Shown here one piece after another: positions 7,898 to 14,131 of a DNA stretch of 14,131 nt (positions are counted from its first letter, which is position 1; the number at the start of each line of letters is the position of its first letter). Position numbers and translations under genes: made by a program. The notes under the pieces were generated by a model. That model was not told where the DNA came from, did not search any database, and saw only the letters and a list, made by a program, of their open reading frames with translations. The DNA is from CAVRZY01 sp963725415 (lineage in GTDB: Bacteria; Acidobacteriota; Terriglobia; Bryobacterales; Bryobacteraceae), in NCBI GenBank assembly GCA_963725415.1, contig CAVRZY010000140.1, positions 1-14,131 of the forward strand, written 5' to 3'.

Positions 7898-9076
7898 ATG
7901 GCTCTGCGCATCCTCATTGACGTCCGGCGCCTGAGGGACTTCGGTATCGGCACCTACATCCGCAATCTGGTGCACGGGCTCGGCAGCATCGACCCGGAGA
8001 ACCACTACGTGCTGGCGGCCTTCCACGACGACCAGCAGGAGTTGGCCGGCCTGCCGGCTAACTTTGAGACCGCCATCTACGACCGGCCCGACACCGACGC
8101 TTTGAACCAAGCGGCCTTCTATTTCTTCGTCAAGCGGCTCTCCCCCGATCTGGTCCACATTCCCCTCAACGTCGTTCCCTTGCTCATGCCCAGGCCCTAT
8201 GTGGTGACCATCCACGATATGAGCAGCCTGTTGTACTCAGAGCGGCCCCGGCTGCGCAGAAGCTTGCACTGGTTCCGCTTTCGCCGGGGTCTGCTGCGGG
8301 CCGAGAGGGTAATCGCTGTCTCGGCCGCCACGCGCCACGACGTCGAAACCGTGCTCGGCATTCCAGCCGGGCGCATCTGCCAGATCTACGATGGCCCGGA
8401 TCCCAGGTTCATCCGCGACGGCCCGGCAGCCGACGCCGACGCCGACGCCTGGCCCCAGGCCCAGTCACCCGAGCGCCAGCTCATCCTGGAACGTTACCAG
8501 GTCCATTACCCCTTCCTGCTCTACGCCGGCACCATCCGCCGGCAAAAAAATATCCCCCGGCTGGTGGAAGCCTTCGCCGTCCTCCGCGGCGACCTCGAGA
8601 GCCACCCCCTCTACAAGGACTTGCGCCTGATCATCATCGGGGATGAAATCTCCAAGTACCCTTCGGTGCGCCAGGCCGTCATTCAAACCCGCGTCGAAGA
8701 CGTGGTGCGGTTCCTGGGCTTCGTGCCCTTCGAAACCCTGTGCGTCTTCTATGAAGCCGCAGCCGCCTTCGTGTTTCCTTCCCTCTACGAGGGTTTCGGG
8801 CTGCCGCCCCTGGAAGCCATGGCCTCCGGAACTCCGGTGGTCACCTCCAACCTGAGTTCTCTGCCCGAGGTAGTGGGTAACGCAGCCGTGCTGGTGAATC
8901 CCGAAAACGTCTTCGACATCGCGCGCGGAATCCGGGAAGTGTTGCTCGACGACGCCCGCCGCGCCGAACTGATCCGCAGGGGATACCAACAGGTACGCCG
9001 CTTCAGCTCCATCGAAGCGGCGCGGCAAGTTCTGGCAGTCTATCAGGAGGTGGCGCACTCGCGCCCCAGCCGCTGA
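7898..9076 (+). CDS. GT4-family glycosyltransferase
   Basis: This 392-aa GT-B glycosyltransferase probably transfers a sugar from a nucleotide-sugar donor to a polysaccharide or lipid-linked acceptor at the cytoplasmic side of the membrane. The N-terminal acceptor domain has DVRRLRDFGIGTYIRNLV, a glycine-rich loop. The C-terminal donor domain has LLYAGTIRRQKNIPRLVEAF and the EX7E motif FPSLYEGFGLPPLEAMASG with E298 and E306. No signal peptide or membrane segment is obvious. A GAC/GCC run at about 8430-8450 encodes an Ala-Asp repeat (ADADADA) in the linker. Its ATG follows the glyA stop without a gap. The last 74 bp overlap the convergent regulator gene. The sugar and product are unknown. Confidence 0.92.
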   Translation: MALRILIDVRRLRDFGIGTYIRNLVHGLGSIDPENHYVLAAFHDDQQELAGLPANFETAIYDRPDTDALNQAAFYFFVKRLSPDLVHIPLNVVPLLMPRPYVVTIHDMSSLLYSERPRLRRSLHWFRFRRGLLRAERVIAVSAATRHDVETVLGIPAGRICQIYDGPDPRFIRDGPAADADADAWPQAQSPERQLILERYQVHYPFLLYAGTIRRQKNIPRLVEAFAVLRGDLESHPLYKDLRLIIIGDEISKYPSVRQAVIQTRVEDVVRFLGFVPFETLCVFYEAAAAFVFPSLYEGFGLPPLEAMASGTPVVTSNLSSLPEVVGNAAVLVNPENVFDIARGIREVLLDDARRAELIRRGYQQVRRFSSIEAARQVLAVYQEVAHSRPSR

Positions 9077-9920
9077 AAGGCCCTGAGAGAATTGCCCCCG
9101 AATTCCCCTGTGCCCCGCGCGCCGTCTCCACCTGCGCCAGCAGGCTCCGCCCGCGGTCCCGCAGGGCCTTGACCTGCTCTAGCAGAATCGGCCCCCTCAT
9201 GGCAGCACCCCCGCTTCCAGCCTCGCGCCCCGGCAGCGGGTGAAATTCCAGGCGCCGGATAACCCAGGCCACCCTCGCTCTTACAACCTCCAAAAGGTGC
9301 TGCCCCACTAGGCCTACCTGCTCCCAGGTCTCAGGACAGCCGGAAGCCTCCACCGTCACCAGGTACAGGCAGCGCACTCCCAGTCGCAACTTTCGAATCA
9401 TGCCTTCACCCTGGCGATCCACCAGATACAGTCCCTCGGCTTCCAAATGCGTTCGTCTGAATTCGGAATAGTCCAACAAAACCAGGTCGTCGGCGTCGAG
9501 CATCGGCCGCATCCGCGCGTCGCTCGCCAGTTGTCCGAAGCGCGGCTCCACAATCTGTGCCAGGTGCTCCCGGAGGCAAGGGTAGCGCTCCACCGCACTG
9601 GCCACCGTTGGTACCGGGAACCGAGGACCGATCCGCCCCTCCAGCATCGCCACCTCCCCGTATCGATCCTCCCCCCTTTCAGCCCGAAAGCGGCTCGCCA
9701 GTTCCTCTGCTTCCAACAGGTCCAGCACCGAAAGTCTCAGTACCTTCAGAATCCGATCTGCAATCTCCGGTGACAGTACCCTGACGCCTTTTAAGACGTT
9801 GTGCGCGTGCGGCTGGGAAATGCCGATCGAACGCGCCAAGCTGCGCTCCGTCAACCCGCCGTTCTGAATCCGCCCCCTGACTGACAAGATCAGGCGGCGT
9901 CGCAACAAATCGAAGTCCAT
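9003..9920 (-). CDS. Xre-type HTH regulator with degenerate S24/LexA-like C-terminal domain
   Basis: This 305-aa protein has an N-terminal Xre-like helix-turn-helix at about residues 24-66 (SLARSIGISQPHAHNVLKG). A second region at about 136-180 reads RMRPMLDADDLVLLDYSEF and later GMIRKLRLG, resembling the S24 peptidase fold of LexA/CI repressors. In active S24 proteins the nucleophile is the Ser of an SMxP motif and the general base is the Lys of a VKRL motif. Here those positions appear to be Arg136 and Arg176, so self-cleavage is unlikely and the domain may only bind a ligand or dimerise. The ATG at 9918-9920 has a good Shine-Dalgarno (GGAGAGGG). The gene ends inside the glycosyltransferase gene. 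Targets are unknown; a nearby site repeated in inverted orientation (9939-9951, 10147-10159) is a candidate operator. Confidence 0.75.
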   Translation of the reverse strand: MDFDLLRRRLILSVRGRIQNGGLTERSLARSIGISQPHAHNVLKGVRVLSPEIADRILKVLRLSVLDLLEAEELASRFRAERGEDRYGEVAMLEGRIGPRFPVPTVASAVERYPCLREHLAQIVEPRFGQLASDARMRPMLDADDLVLLDYSEFRRTHLEAEGLYLVDRQGEGMIRKLRLGVRCLYLVTVEASGCPETWEQVGLVGQHLLEVVRARVAWVIRRLEFHPLPGREAGSGGAAMRGPILLEQVKALRDRGRSLLAQVETARGAQGNSGAILSGPFSGWGASAPPPDRLPELAAPLRWS

Positions 9921-9938
9921 GCTGCCCTCTCCGATACC

Positions 9939-10159
9939 CCTCAGAAGCTGTACTACTCAAGCTGCCCTTGAGCGCGTCGGGCAGGTCGGGGACCCGTAAG
10001 CGCTAACTTAACGCCTCTGGCTCGCGGTGGCGCAGGCCCCTGGCCTGTGCAGGCGGGCAAAACCGCCCGCCCCGCAGCACCTCTAAGCGCAGTAAATGCG
10101 GTTAAGTTAGCGCTTATGGGGCCTCGACCTGCCCCGGCATTCTTTCACAGCTTCTGAGG
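9939..10159. repeat. 221-bp nested inverted repeat (MITE-like or structured RNA element)
   Basis: The ends are exact 13-bp inverted copies: 9939-9951 (CCTCAGAAGCTGT) and 10147-10159. Inside them, 9979-10012 and 10101-10134 are reverse complements at 31 of 34 positions, each with AAGCGCTAACTTAAC. The centre holds two more hairpins: GCGCAGGCC-CCT-GGCCTGTGC at 10030-10050 (one G-U pair) and GGCGGGC-AAAACC-GCCCGCC at 10052-10071. The whole could fold into a long cruciform or a branched RNA. It contains no plausible gene. It lies between a minus-strand regulator and a plus-strand HTH protein. A non-autonomous mobile element is the simplest reading; outer repeats acting as operators are an alternative. 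Confidence 0.8.
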
Positions 10160-10438
10160 CCTCACCCTCCAGGGGATTTCCCCTTGAAATAGAGGGCCCA
10201 AATTGACCACATTCTCACGCGCGTTACAACATTTTAATGCAATTTCTTGCGCCATTCTTCCTGGCTAAGTCGCTGTGATGCAAGGTGAAAACGTCTTAAT
10301 TGCGCGCCTGCCAGCCTTGCTTCCGATGTAATTCCACTCGCCCTGTTGACGGTTTTTCCGGCAGAGGTATGGTGGGACCAGCTTTTTGTAGGCGCCTCCC
10401 CCGACCCAGAAGGGGCCCGCGCCTGGAGGACATCCAAA
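10160..10438. other. Gene-free AT-richer leader region
   Basis: No credible coding region is visible here. The stretch from about 10185 to 10340 is visibly more AT-rich than the rest of the window, for example ACAACATTTTAATGCAATTT near 10227-10246. A frame open through 10346-10438 in phase with the next gene shows no recognisable sequence and precedes a strong Shine-Dalgarno, so I treat it as leader. Confidence 0.5.
10346..10373 (+). promoter_or_regulatory. Possible sigma70-type promoter (TTGACG-16-TATGGT)
   Basis: TTGACG at 10346-10351 matches the -35 consensus in five of six bases. TATGGT at 10368-10373 lies 16 bp downstream as a weaker -10. This would give a leader of about 60 nt for the Cys-rich HTH gene starting at 10439. 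The assignment rests on sequence pattern alone. Confidence 0.35.
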
Positions 10439-11026
10439 ATGGAATGGACCCGTTCAGAAACAGTAGCGCTCGCTAAGAGTTCCTGCACCCAATGTCATGG
10501 CTTGGGGCTGCGTCTCGGACGCGGAGCCAGGCTTTATCCCTGCAATTGCGTCTTGCGTGCCATCTTTCGCTGCTGCCTCACGCACTTTCGCCATTGCGCC
10601 ACAAAAGAGAAATACATGAGCAAAATCTCGCTCGAATTCATCCCCGGCCGTGAGCGCAATATGACTTGGGGCCGCAAGGACGAGGAGTATATGGCGGATT
10701 TCATCCTGGTCAGCCGGCGCACCTTGGACGACCTTGAATTTAAGGTCTTCAAGTTTCATTTCTTACTAGGTGCGGATTGGAAACTCTGTTGCCGGCGCCT
10801 GGGAAACGACCGGGGTAACTTCTTCCACGCCGTCTACCGAGTTCAGCAAAAGCTGGGCCGAGTCTTCCGGGAACTCGAGCCTTATAGCCTCTTCCCCCTG
10901 GATGAGTACTTCCACGGCCCGCTCCGGATGACGCCGCGCTCCCCGGCCAAGCCCGCGGAAGTGTTTCGCGTGCCACCGGGTTTCCTCACCCTGGACTCTC
11001 CTCCCGGCTTGGCGCAGTCCGCCTGA
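10439..11026 (+). CDS. Small Cys-rich (zinc-knuckle-like) protein with sigma-4-like HTH region; function unknown
   Basis: This 195-aa protein has no function I can name. The N-terminus has CTQCHGLGLRLGRG and PCNC (Cys16, Cys19, Cys35, Cys37), a likely zinc-binding set resembling half of a DnaJ-type zinc domain. CC at 45-46 and C53 follow. Residues about 103-146 (KVFKFHFLLGADWKLCCRRL, then DRGNFFHAVYRVQQKLGRVF) look like a helix-turn-helix similar to region 4 of sigma factors, and LEPYSLFPLDEYF closes the conserved part. The tail is rich in Pro and may be disordered. The ATG at 10439 is chosen because GGAGGA ends 8 nt upstream; a TTG at 10346 is in frame but lacks such support. I recall similar proteins as recurrent paralogs in soil Acidobacteriota, which is memory, not a search. 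A DNA-binding regulator is a reasonable guess. Confidence 0.65.
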   Translation: MEWTRSETVALAKSSCTQCHGLGLRLGRGARLYPCNCVLRAIFRCCLTHFRHCATKEKYMSKISLEFIPGRERNMTWGRKDEEYMADFILVSRRTLDDLEFKVFKFHFLLGADWKLCCRRLGNDRGNFFHAVYRVQQKLGRVFRELEPYSLFPLDEYFHGPLRMTPRSPAKPAEVFRVPPGFLTLDSPPGLAQSA

Positions 11027-11229
11027 TTCGTCCTCCTCGAACACCCCCGCCTCTGGCGAACATCCTGGCTTGCGGCCTTGCCCCGGTGGGCCAGGTCCCC
11101 GACCCGCCCCACCCGGGCCCCCGCCGCACTGCACTCCCAGCCTCTTGACGCGCCGAAGGAATTTTTTCGCGCCTTCGCAGGCCTTTCGAACTGTTACAAT
11201 GGGGCCTTCGTTCGGAAGAGAGCACCCCT
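11027..11229. other. Intergenic region before the DUF1080 gene
   Basis: No gene is visible. The left part is very C-rich on the plus strand. Near 11153-11177 a short inverted repeat (CGAAGG...CCTTCG) surrounds an A/T run. The right end contains the promoter and Shine-Dalgarno of the next gene. Confidence 0.5.
11192..11200 (+). promoter_or_regulatory. Putative extended -10 promoter (TGTTACAAT) for the DUF1080 gene
   Basis: TGTTACAAT matches the extended -10 consensus with TG and five of six hexamer bases. It ends 29 nt before the ATG at 11230. Unlike efp and rpiB, the gene then has room for a leader and a clear Shine-Dalgarno (GGAAGAG, from 11214). No strong -35 is visible. Confidence 0.55.
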
Positions 11230-11919
11230 ATGGCAACAGCGGTTGGCATCCTGCTGGCCATGGCTTTTGGAATCCCGCTTGTGATTTCCGCCCAGACCGC
11301 GCCGCCCCAGCGCCGCTCCGGCGTCTTCCGGGTTGACCCATGGATCGAGCTTTTCAACCGGAAAAACCTGGACGGCTGGGAAGTGATCGGAGATGGTGTC
11401 TGGATGGTTCTCCGCGATGGCGTCCTACTGGGCCAGTGCGATCCGCGCCACCCCTGCCTCCACCAGTCCTGGCTCTACACCACCAGACAGTTCGGCGAGT
11501 TCGATCTCCAGTTGGAATACTGGACTCGCCTGGCCGGCAACAGTGGCGTCTCTATCCGCGACACCTCCCGTGCCCGCTTCGCCGTCGGAGCGCAGTGGGA
11601 CCGCAACCGCACCCCTTCCCACATCGGATACGAAATCCAGATAGGCAGCGGTTCCGGCAAAGGCTACGAGGTCTCCGGAAGCGTCTACCTGCTCGATGCC
11701 GCCAAACCCGGCATCCAGCGCGACAGTGACTGGAACACCCTCCAGATCGAATCCCGCAACGACCTCATCGTCGTCCGGCTGAACGGCACGGTAGTCTCCC
11801 AGCACCCGGGCTTGCCCGAGCGCTCCAAGACCGGCCCCATCGGCCTCCAGCTTCACGACAAGGACAGCATCGTGATGTTCCGCAACATCCGCATCCGGGA
11901 GACAACCAGGACCCGTTAA
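11230..11919 (+). CDS. Secreted DUF1080 (3-keto-disaccharide hydrolase-like) domain protein
   Basis: This 229-aa protein begins with a probable Sec signal peptide: a hydrophobic stretch of about residues 4-19, then ISAQ with likely cleavage after Ala21. The mature part is one DUF1080 domain, a concanavalin-like beta-sandwich found in proteins acting on sugars. Family hallmarks in order are IELFNRKNLDGWEVIGDGVW, a Gly-rich turn (LRDGVLLG), FGEFDLQLEYWTRLAGNSGV, GYEIQI, SDWNTLQIESRNDLIVVRLNG and the closing GPIGLQLHDKDSIVMFRNIR. It should act in the periplasm or outside the cell, on glycans or as a binding module. GGAAGAG supports the start at 11230. The next gene starts 21 bp after its stop, so the two may share a message. 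Confidence 0.87.
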   Translation: MATAVGILLAMAFGIPLVISAQTAPPQRRSGVFRVDPWIELFNRKNLDGWEVIGDGVWMVLRDGVLLGQCDPRHPCLHQSWLYTTRQFGEFDLQLEYWTRLAGNSGVSIRDTSRARFAVGAQWDRNRTPSHIGYEIQIGSGSGKGYEVSGSVYLLDAAKPGIQRDSDWNTLQIESRNDLIVVRLNGTVVSQHPGLPERSKTGPIGLQLHDKDSIVMFRNIRIRETTRTR

Positions 11920-11940
11920 AGCGATCCGCCGGGAGATGCA

Positions 11941-12909
11941 ATGAGCAAGAAACACAGGAAGCTCCAAGCCCCAGGCCGCGCCAAGCGTACACAGACGCCT
12001 CCGGCAGTGATTCTGAATTCGCCCAGGACGCACATGGAACGGGCCAACCGCGCCATCGGCAAGCTGCTGGCGACGCACCAGTTTGACAGCCTGGATGACG
12101 CGAACGCGTTCTTGCAGAAAACCATCGCCTCCGGAGATCTGAAACGCATCATCCAGGAGCAGCCTTCCGACCCGCGCGAACAGGCCCAGGAGTTGGCCTA
12201 CCGTGCCATGGAGGCCCGCAGGCCCAAGGAAGCCCGCCGGCTGGCCGAACAGGCTCTCAAGCTGGACCCCGACTGCGTGGACGCGCTGGTCCTTCTGGCC
12301 CAGGCACTGCAGCTTTCCTCCCAGGAGTACATCGAGCGCATGCGCGCGGCGGTCGAAGCCGGCGAGCGGTCGCTAGGTTCGGATTTCTTCGAACAGAACA
12401 AGGGCCATTTCTGGGGCATCGTCCAGACCCGCCCCTACATGCGGGCCCGCTGGGAACTGGCGCTCGCGCTGGCCGGCAGCCGGCAGTTTCCCCAGGCCAT
12501 CCGGGAACTCGAAGCCTTGATCGAACTCAACCCCAACGACAATCAAGGGGCTCGAGATTATCTGCTGTCCTTGTACTTGCTGACCGCTGACCTGCCCGGC
12601 GCCGATCGCCTGTTCAAGCAGTACCCCAACGACACTGTGGCTACCTTTGCCTGGGCCAAGCTCCTCCGCCATCTCATCGCCCAGAATGCCGCCGGGGCCA
12701 GGGCGGCCCTCCGGGCTGCCACAAAAGCCAACCCTCACGTCCTGGCTTACCTGAGCGGGCGCAAAAGCATGCCGCGAGAATCCCCCGGCTACTATTCACC
12801 GGGCGATGAGAGTGAAGCCGTCAACTGCACGATGACTCTAGGGCCCGCCTGGCTTGCCCACCCGCAGGCATTGTTCTGGCTTCTTGAAAAAGCCGACAAG
12901 ATTTTGTAG
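11941..12909 (+). CDS. TPR-repeat protein of the ST7-like bacterial family, function unknown
   Basis: This 322-aa cytoplasmic protein starts with a basic tail (MSKKHRKLQAPGRAKR) and then carries tetratricopeptide-like helical repeats. One is at about 80-112 (AYRAMEARRPKEARRLAEQA, with LKLDPDC); another is at about 165-200 (ALAGSRQFPQAIRELEALIE, with LNPNDNQ). FFEQNKGHFWGIVQTRPYMR and the C-terminal GDESEAVNCTMTLGPAWLAH match a widespread bacterial TPR family related to ST7, in my recollection. TPR proteins mediate protein-protein contacts; no enzyme motif is seen. GGGAGA ends 5 nt before the ATG at 11941, a good ribosome site. The gene is probably co-transcribed with the DUF1080 gene 21 bp upstream. 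Partner and role are unknown. Confidence 0.82.
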   Translation: MSKKHRKLQAPGRAKRTQTPPAVILNSPRTHMERANRAIGKLLATHQFDSLDDANAFLQKTIASGDLKRIIQEQPSDPREQAQELAYRAMEARRPKEARRLAEQALKLDPDCVDALVLLAQALQLSSQEYIERMRAAVEAGERSLGSDFFEQNKGHFWGIVQTRPYMRARWELALALAGSRQFPQAIRELEALIELNPNDNQGARDYLLSLYLLTADLPGADRLFKQYPNDTVATFAWAKLLRHLIAQNAAGARAALRAATKANPHVLAYLSGRKSMPRESPGYYSPGDESEAVNCTMTLGPAWLAHPQALFWLLEKADKIL

Positions 12910-13043
12910 GCCTCCCAAGCCGCCAGCTACCGCCAAGCGCCATCCTCGTCGCCCCGCTCGCCCCCCTCTCACGCTGCGTGGGATATGCCCCCGGCTTGTC
13001 CTCCACGATCTTCGCCAAGAGTTTTTCAGCAGCCTCCTGGGGA
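12910..13043. other. Intergenic region between the TPR gene and the VapC remnant
   Basis: No gene or clear terminator is visible. On the minus strand, directly after the toxin stop, a frame reads QEAAEKLLAKIVEDKPGAYP, which looks protein-like. It has no recognisable partner or start and may be remnant coding sequence. Confidence 0.4.
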
Positions 13044-13350
13044 TCATTCGGTCCCGCGGAGCGGGTTCTCCCACTTCAGGCCCGCGAACCGGGCGAAGTC
13101 GCCATCCGTCGAGCAGAGCATCAGACCATGCTCGATCGCCAGCGCTGCCAGATGGGCATCCGGAACAAGATTCGCTCTCCCGGCTTGGCCCTTCAACAGA
13201 GGCCCCAGTACCTCTCAGTGCCGATCAGTCGGCTGTGGAATTCACACCCCGGGACAATCGAGCCACTCCTCCACCTGACTCCAGGCCCCGGCTAACGTCT
13301 GCGGCCTCTCGAAGACGCGCGCATTCGTCACCAGCCTTATGAAACCGGAT
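13044..13350 (-). pseudogene. VapC-type PIN-domain toxin remnant, truncated at its N-terminal side and frameshifted twice
   Basis: On the minus strand this reads SGFIRLVTNARVFERPQTLA and WSQVEEWLDCPG (about 13349-13245), then a TGA at 13242-13244. Homology goes on one frame over as CEFHSRLIGTERYWG, and returns to the first frame as PLLKGQAGRANLVPDAHLAA and MLCSTDGDFARFAGLKWENP, ending at the TGA at 13044-13046. This is the second half of a VapC ribonuclease toxin, with the late PIN acidic residues in PDAH and STDGD. Two compensating indels fit it: an extra G in the G run near 13245-13248 and a missing C near 13205-13212. The N-terminal half, with the first catalytic Asp, is missing and is replaced by the IS1380 element. 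No antitoxin gene is in the window. The toxin should be inactive. Confidence 0.75.
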
Positions 13351-13434
13351 TTCCGTTTTCGCCAGTCACTGATGACTTCTTGATGGTCTCCAACGCCTTT
13401 ATTCACGCGGGTTTCAACTTGATGAAGACACTCT

Positions 13435-13442
13435 GGAGGTGA
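13435..13442 (+). promoter_or_regulatory. Strong Shine-Dalgarno for the IS1380 transposase (GGAGGTGA)
   Basis: GGAGGTGA is a near-perfect anti-16S match lying 10 nt before a GTG at 13453. It decides the start of the transposase even though the frame used later differs by one base. Confidence 0.6.
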
Positions 13443-13452
13443 ACACGAAAGG

Positions 13453-14131
13453 GTGAGAAACAAAACCACCCGTTTCAGCTATCGTTCAACGCCTCCCTCA
13501 AGGTCGATTTCCAAGGATCACGGGGCACCTCGGACGGCGGCCTCATTCTGGTGCGCGAGCTGGATCAACGATTGGGCTTGAGCGATCTCATCGCCGAGCA
13601 CTTGAGCGACTTGCGGCGCGGGAAGAACACCCAGCTTCCACTGGCCGATCTGTTCCGCCAGTCCGTTTACAGCCGCATGGCGGGCTATGAGGATGTCAAC
13701 GACCCCAAGCGGCTCTCGCAAGATCCGACGTTCCGCCTGATCGGCTCCGAGAAGGTTTGGGATCGTGGCGCGGCGCTAACCTCACGGGTGCAGTCGTTTG
13801 AGACCCAGATGCTGGCTGAGGAGGAGAACTTCGCGGGCTTGGCCCGCATCAACCGCGAACTCATCGGCAAGGCGGAAGCCCTCGATGCCGCGCAGCGCGT
13901 CGTCTTGGATATGGACTCGACCGAAGTTCCGGTTCATGGCCGGCAGGAGCAGAGCGCGTACAACGGCCACTTCCAGTTCACCTGCTATCACCCGCTGTTG
14001 TTGTTCAATCGCGAGGGCGAGTGTCTGGCCGCCAAGCTGCGGTCAGGCAACGTTCACAGCGCCGATGGCTGGGAGGACATGCTGTTGCCGGAGATCGAAC
14101 GGCAGCAGAGGCAGGGCAGAGAGGTGGTCTT
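13453..14131 (+). CDS. IS1380-family transposase, N-terminal part, apparent frameshift near 13470, truncated by window end
   Basis: This DDE transposase moves the IS by cut-and-paste. From GTG 13453 it reads MRNKTT; the family sequence then continues one frame over as PFQLSFNASLKVDFQGSRGT, SDGGLILVRELDQRLGLSDL and QDPTFRLIGSEK, and stays open to the window end. Joining the parts needs one more C in the CCC run at 13469-13471. VLDMDSTEVPVHG contains the first catalytic Asp, in the region of 13908-13916, followed by SAYNGHFQFTCYHPLLLFN. The rest of the catalytic domain lies outside. If the missing base is real the transposase cannot be made in one piece from the GTG; otherwise it is a sequencing slip. 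Family assignment is strong; start and intactness are uncertain. Confidence 0.82.

Larger units (their letters stand above)
13350..14131 (+). mobile_element. IS1380-family insertion sequence, left end; continues past the window
   Basis: VapC homology stops abruptly near 13350 and sequence leading to an IS1380-type transposase begins. The left boundary is inferred from that break, with an end such as CCGTTTTCGCCAGTCAC from 13353. The right end is outside the window, so terminal inverted repeats and the target duplication cannot be checked. The 100-bp leader before the transposase contains no gene. Confidence 0.7.

Noticed and set aside
8430..8450. GAC/GCC triplet repeat as a phase-variable tract
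   Set aside because: Changes in copy number would keep the reading frame and only lengthen an Ala-Asp linker, so on/off switching is not expected.
10052..10071. Rho-independent terminator at the GGCGGGC...GCCCGCC hairpin
   Set aside because: The stem is strong but there is no T-run after it on either strand, and no gene ends close by.
9939..10159. CRISPR array or attachment site
   Set aside because: The repeats are inverted and nested, not regularly spaced direct repeats, and there is no cas or integrase gene.
10234..10488. 84-codon minus-strand open frame in the gene-free region
   Set aside because: No ribosome site or recognisable motif, and it overlaps the promoter and start of the Cys-rich HTH gene.
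13242..13244. In-frame TGA in the VapC remnant read as selenocysteine, given selA in the window
   Set aside because: Toxin homology between about 13245 and 13212 continues in a different frame (TERYWG) and a second in-frame TGA follows, so two indels explain the region better than Sec decoding.

Overview
The window is GC-rich, densely packed bacterial chromosome. The gene mix suggests Acidobacteriota, perhaps Bryobacterales/Solibacter-like: a Gfo/Idh/MocA oxidoreductase, a PIG-L deacetylase, a secreted DUF1080 protein, a small Cys-rich HTH protein, an IS1380 transposase and many short GC-rich palindromes. This assignment is inference from gene content and codon use; no marker gene settles it.

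Layout. 1-2554 (+): the 3' end of a Gfo/Idh/MocA oxidoreductase with an apparent one-base frameshift, a PIG-L deacetylase and selA, spaced 4-7 bp apart like an operon. 2539-6045 (-): proS, a class V aminotransferase and efp. The first two overlap by 11 bp, and a 60-bp near-perfect palindrome separates the aminotransferase from efp. 6093-9076 (+): rpiB, glyA and a GT4 glycosyltransferase, divergent from proS. 9003-9920 (-): an Xre-type regulator with a degenerate S24-like domain, overlapping the glycosyltransferase end by 74 bp. 9921-10438: a long gene-free region filled by a 221-bp nested inverted repeat. 10439-12909 (+): a Cys-rich HTH protein, a secreted DUF1080 protein and a TPR protein. 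12910-14131: the wreck of a VapC (PIN) toxin on the minus strand, cut at its N-terminal side by an IS1380-family element that runs off the window.

How it works together. Most genes are housekeeping: translation (proS, efp, selA), one-carbon/serine metabolism (glyA) and the pentose phosphate pathway (rpiB). proS and efp lie in one minus-strand cluster, and both concern proline in translation. The accessory part is from about 9.9 kb onward: the palindromic element between two divergent putative DNA-binding proteins, and the toxin/IS remnant.

Themes worth a second look are: (i) a recurrent extended -10 motif, TGTTAnnAT, placed exactly 13 nt before the start codons of efp and rpiB, implying nearly leaderless mRNAs; (ii) several palindromic repeats, one supplying a gene's stop codon and one its C-terminal codons; (iii) four apparent single-base indels, at or beside short C or G runs, in three otherwise recognisable genes. 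These could be real decay or assembly error. I found no CRISPR array, rRNA or tRNA, and no convincing wholly new defence or metabolic system.
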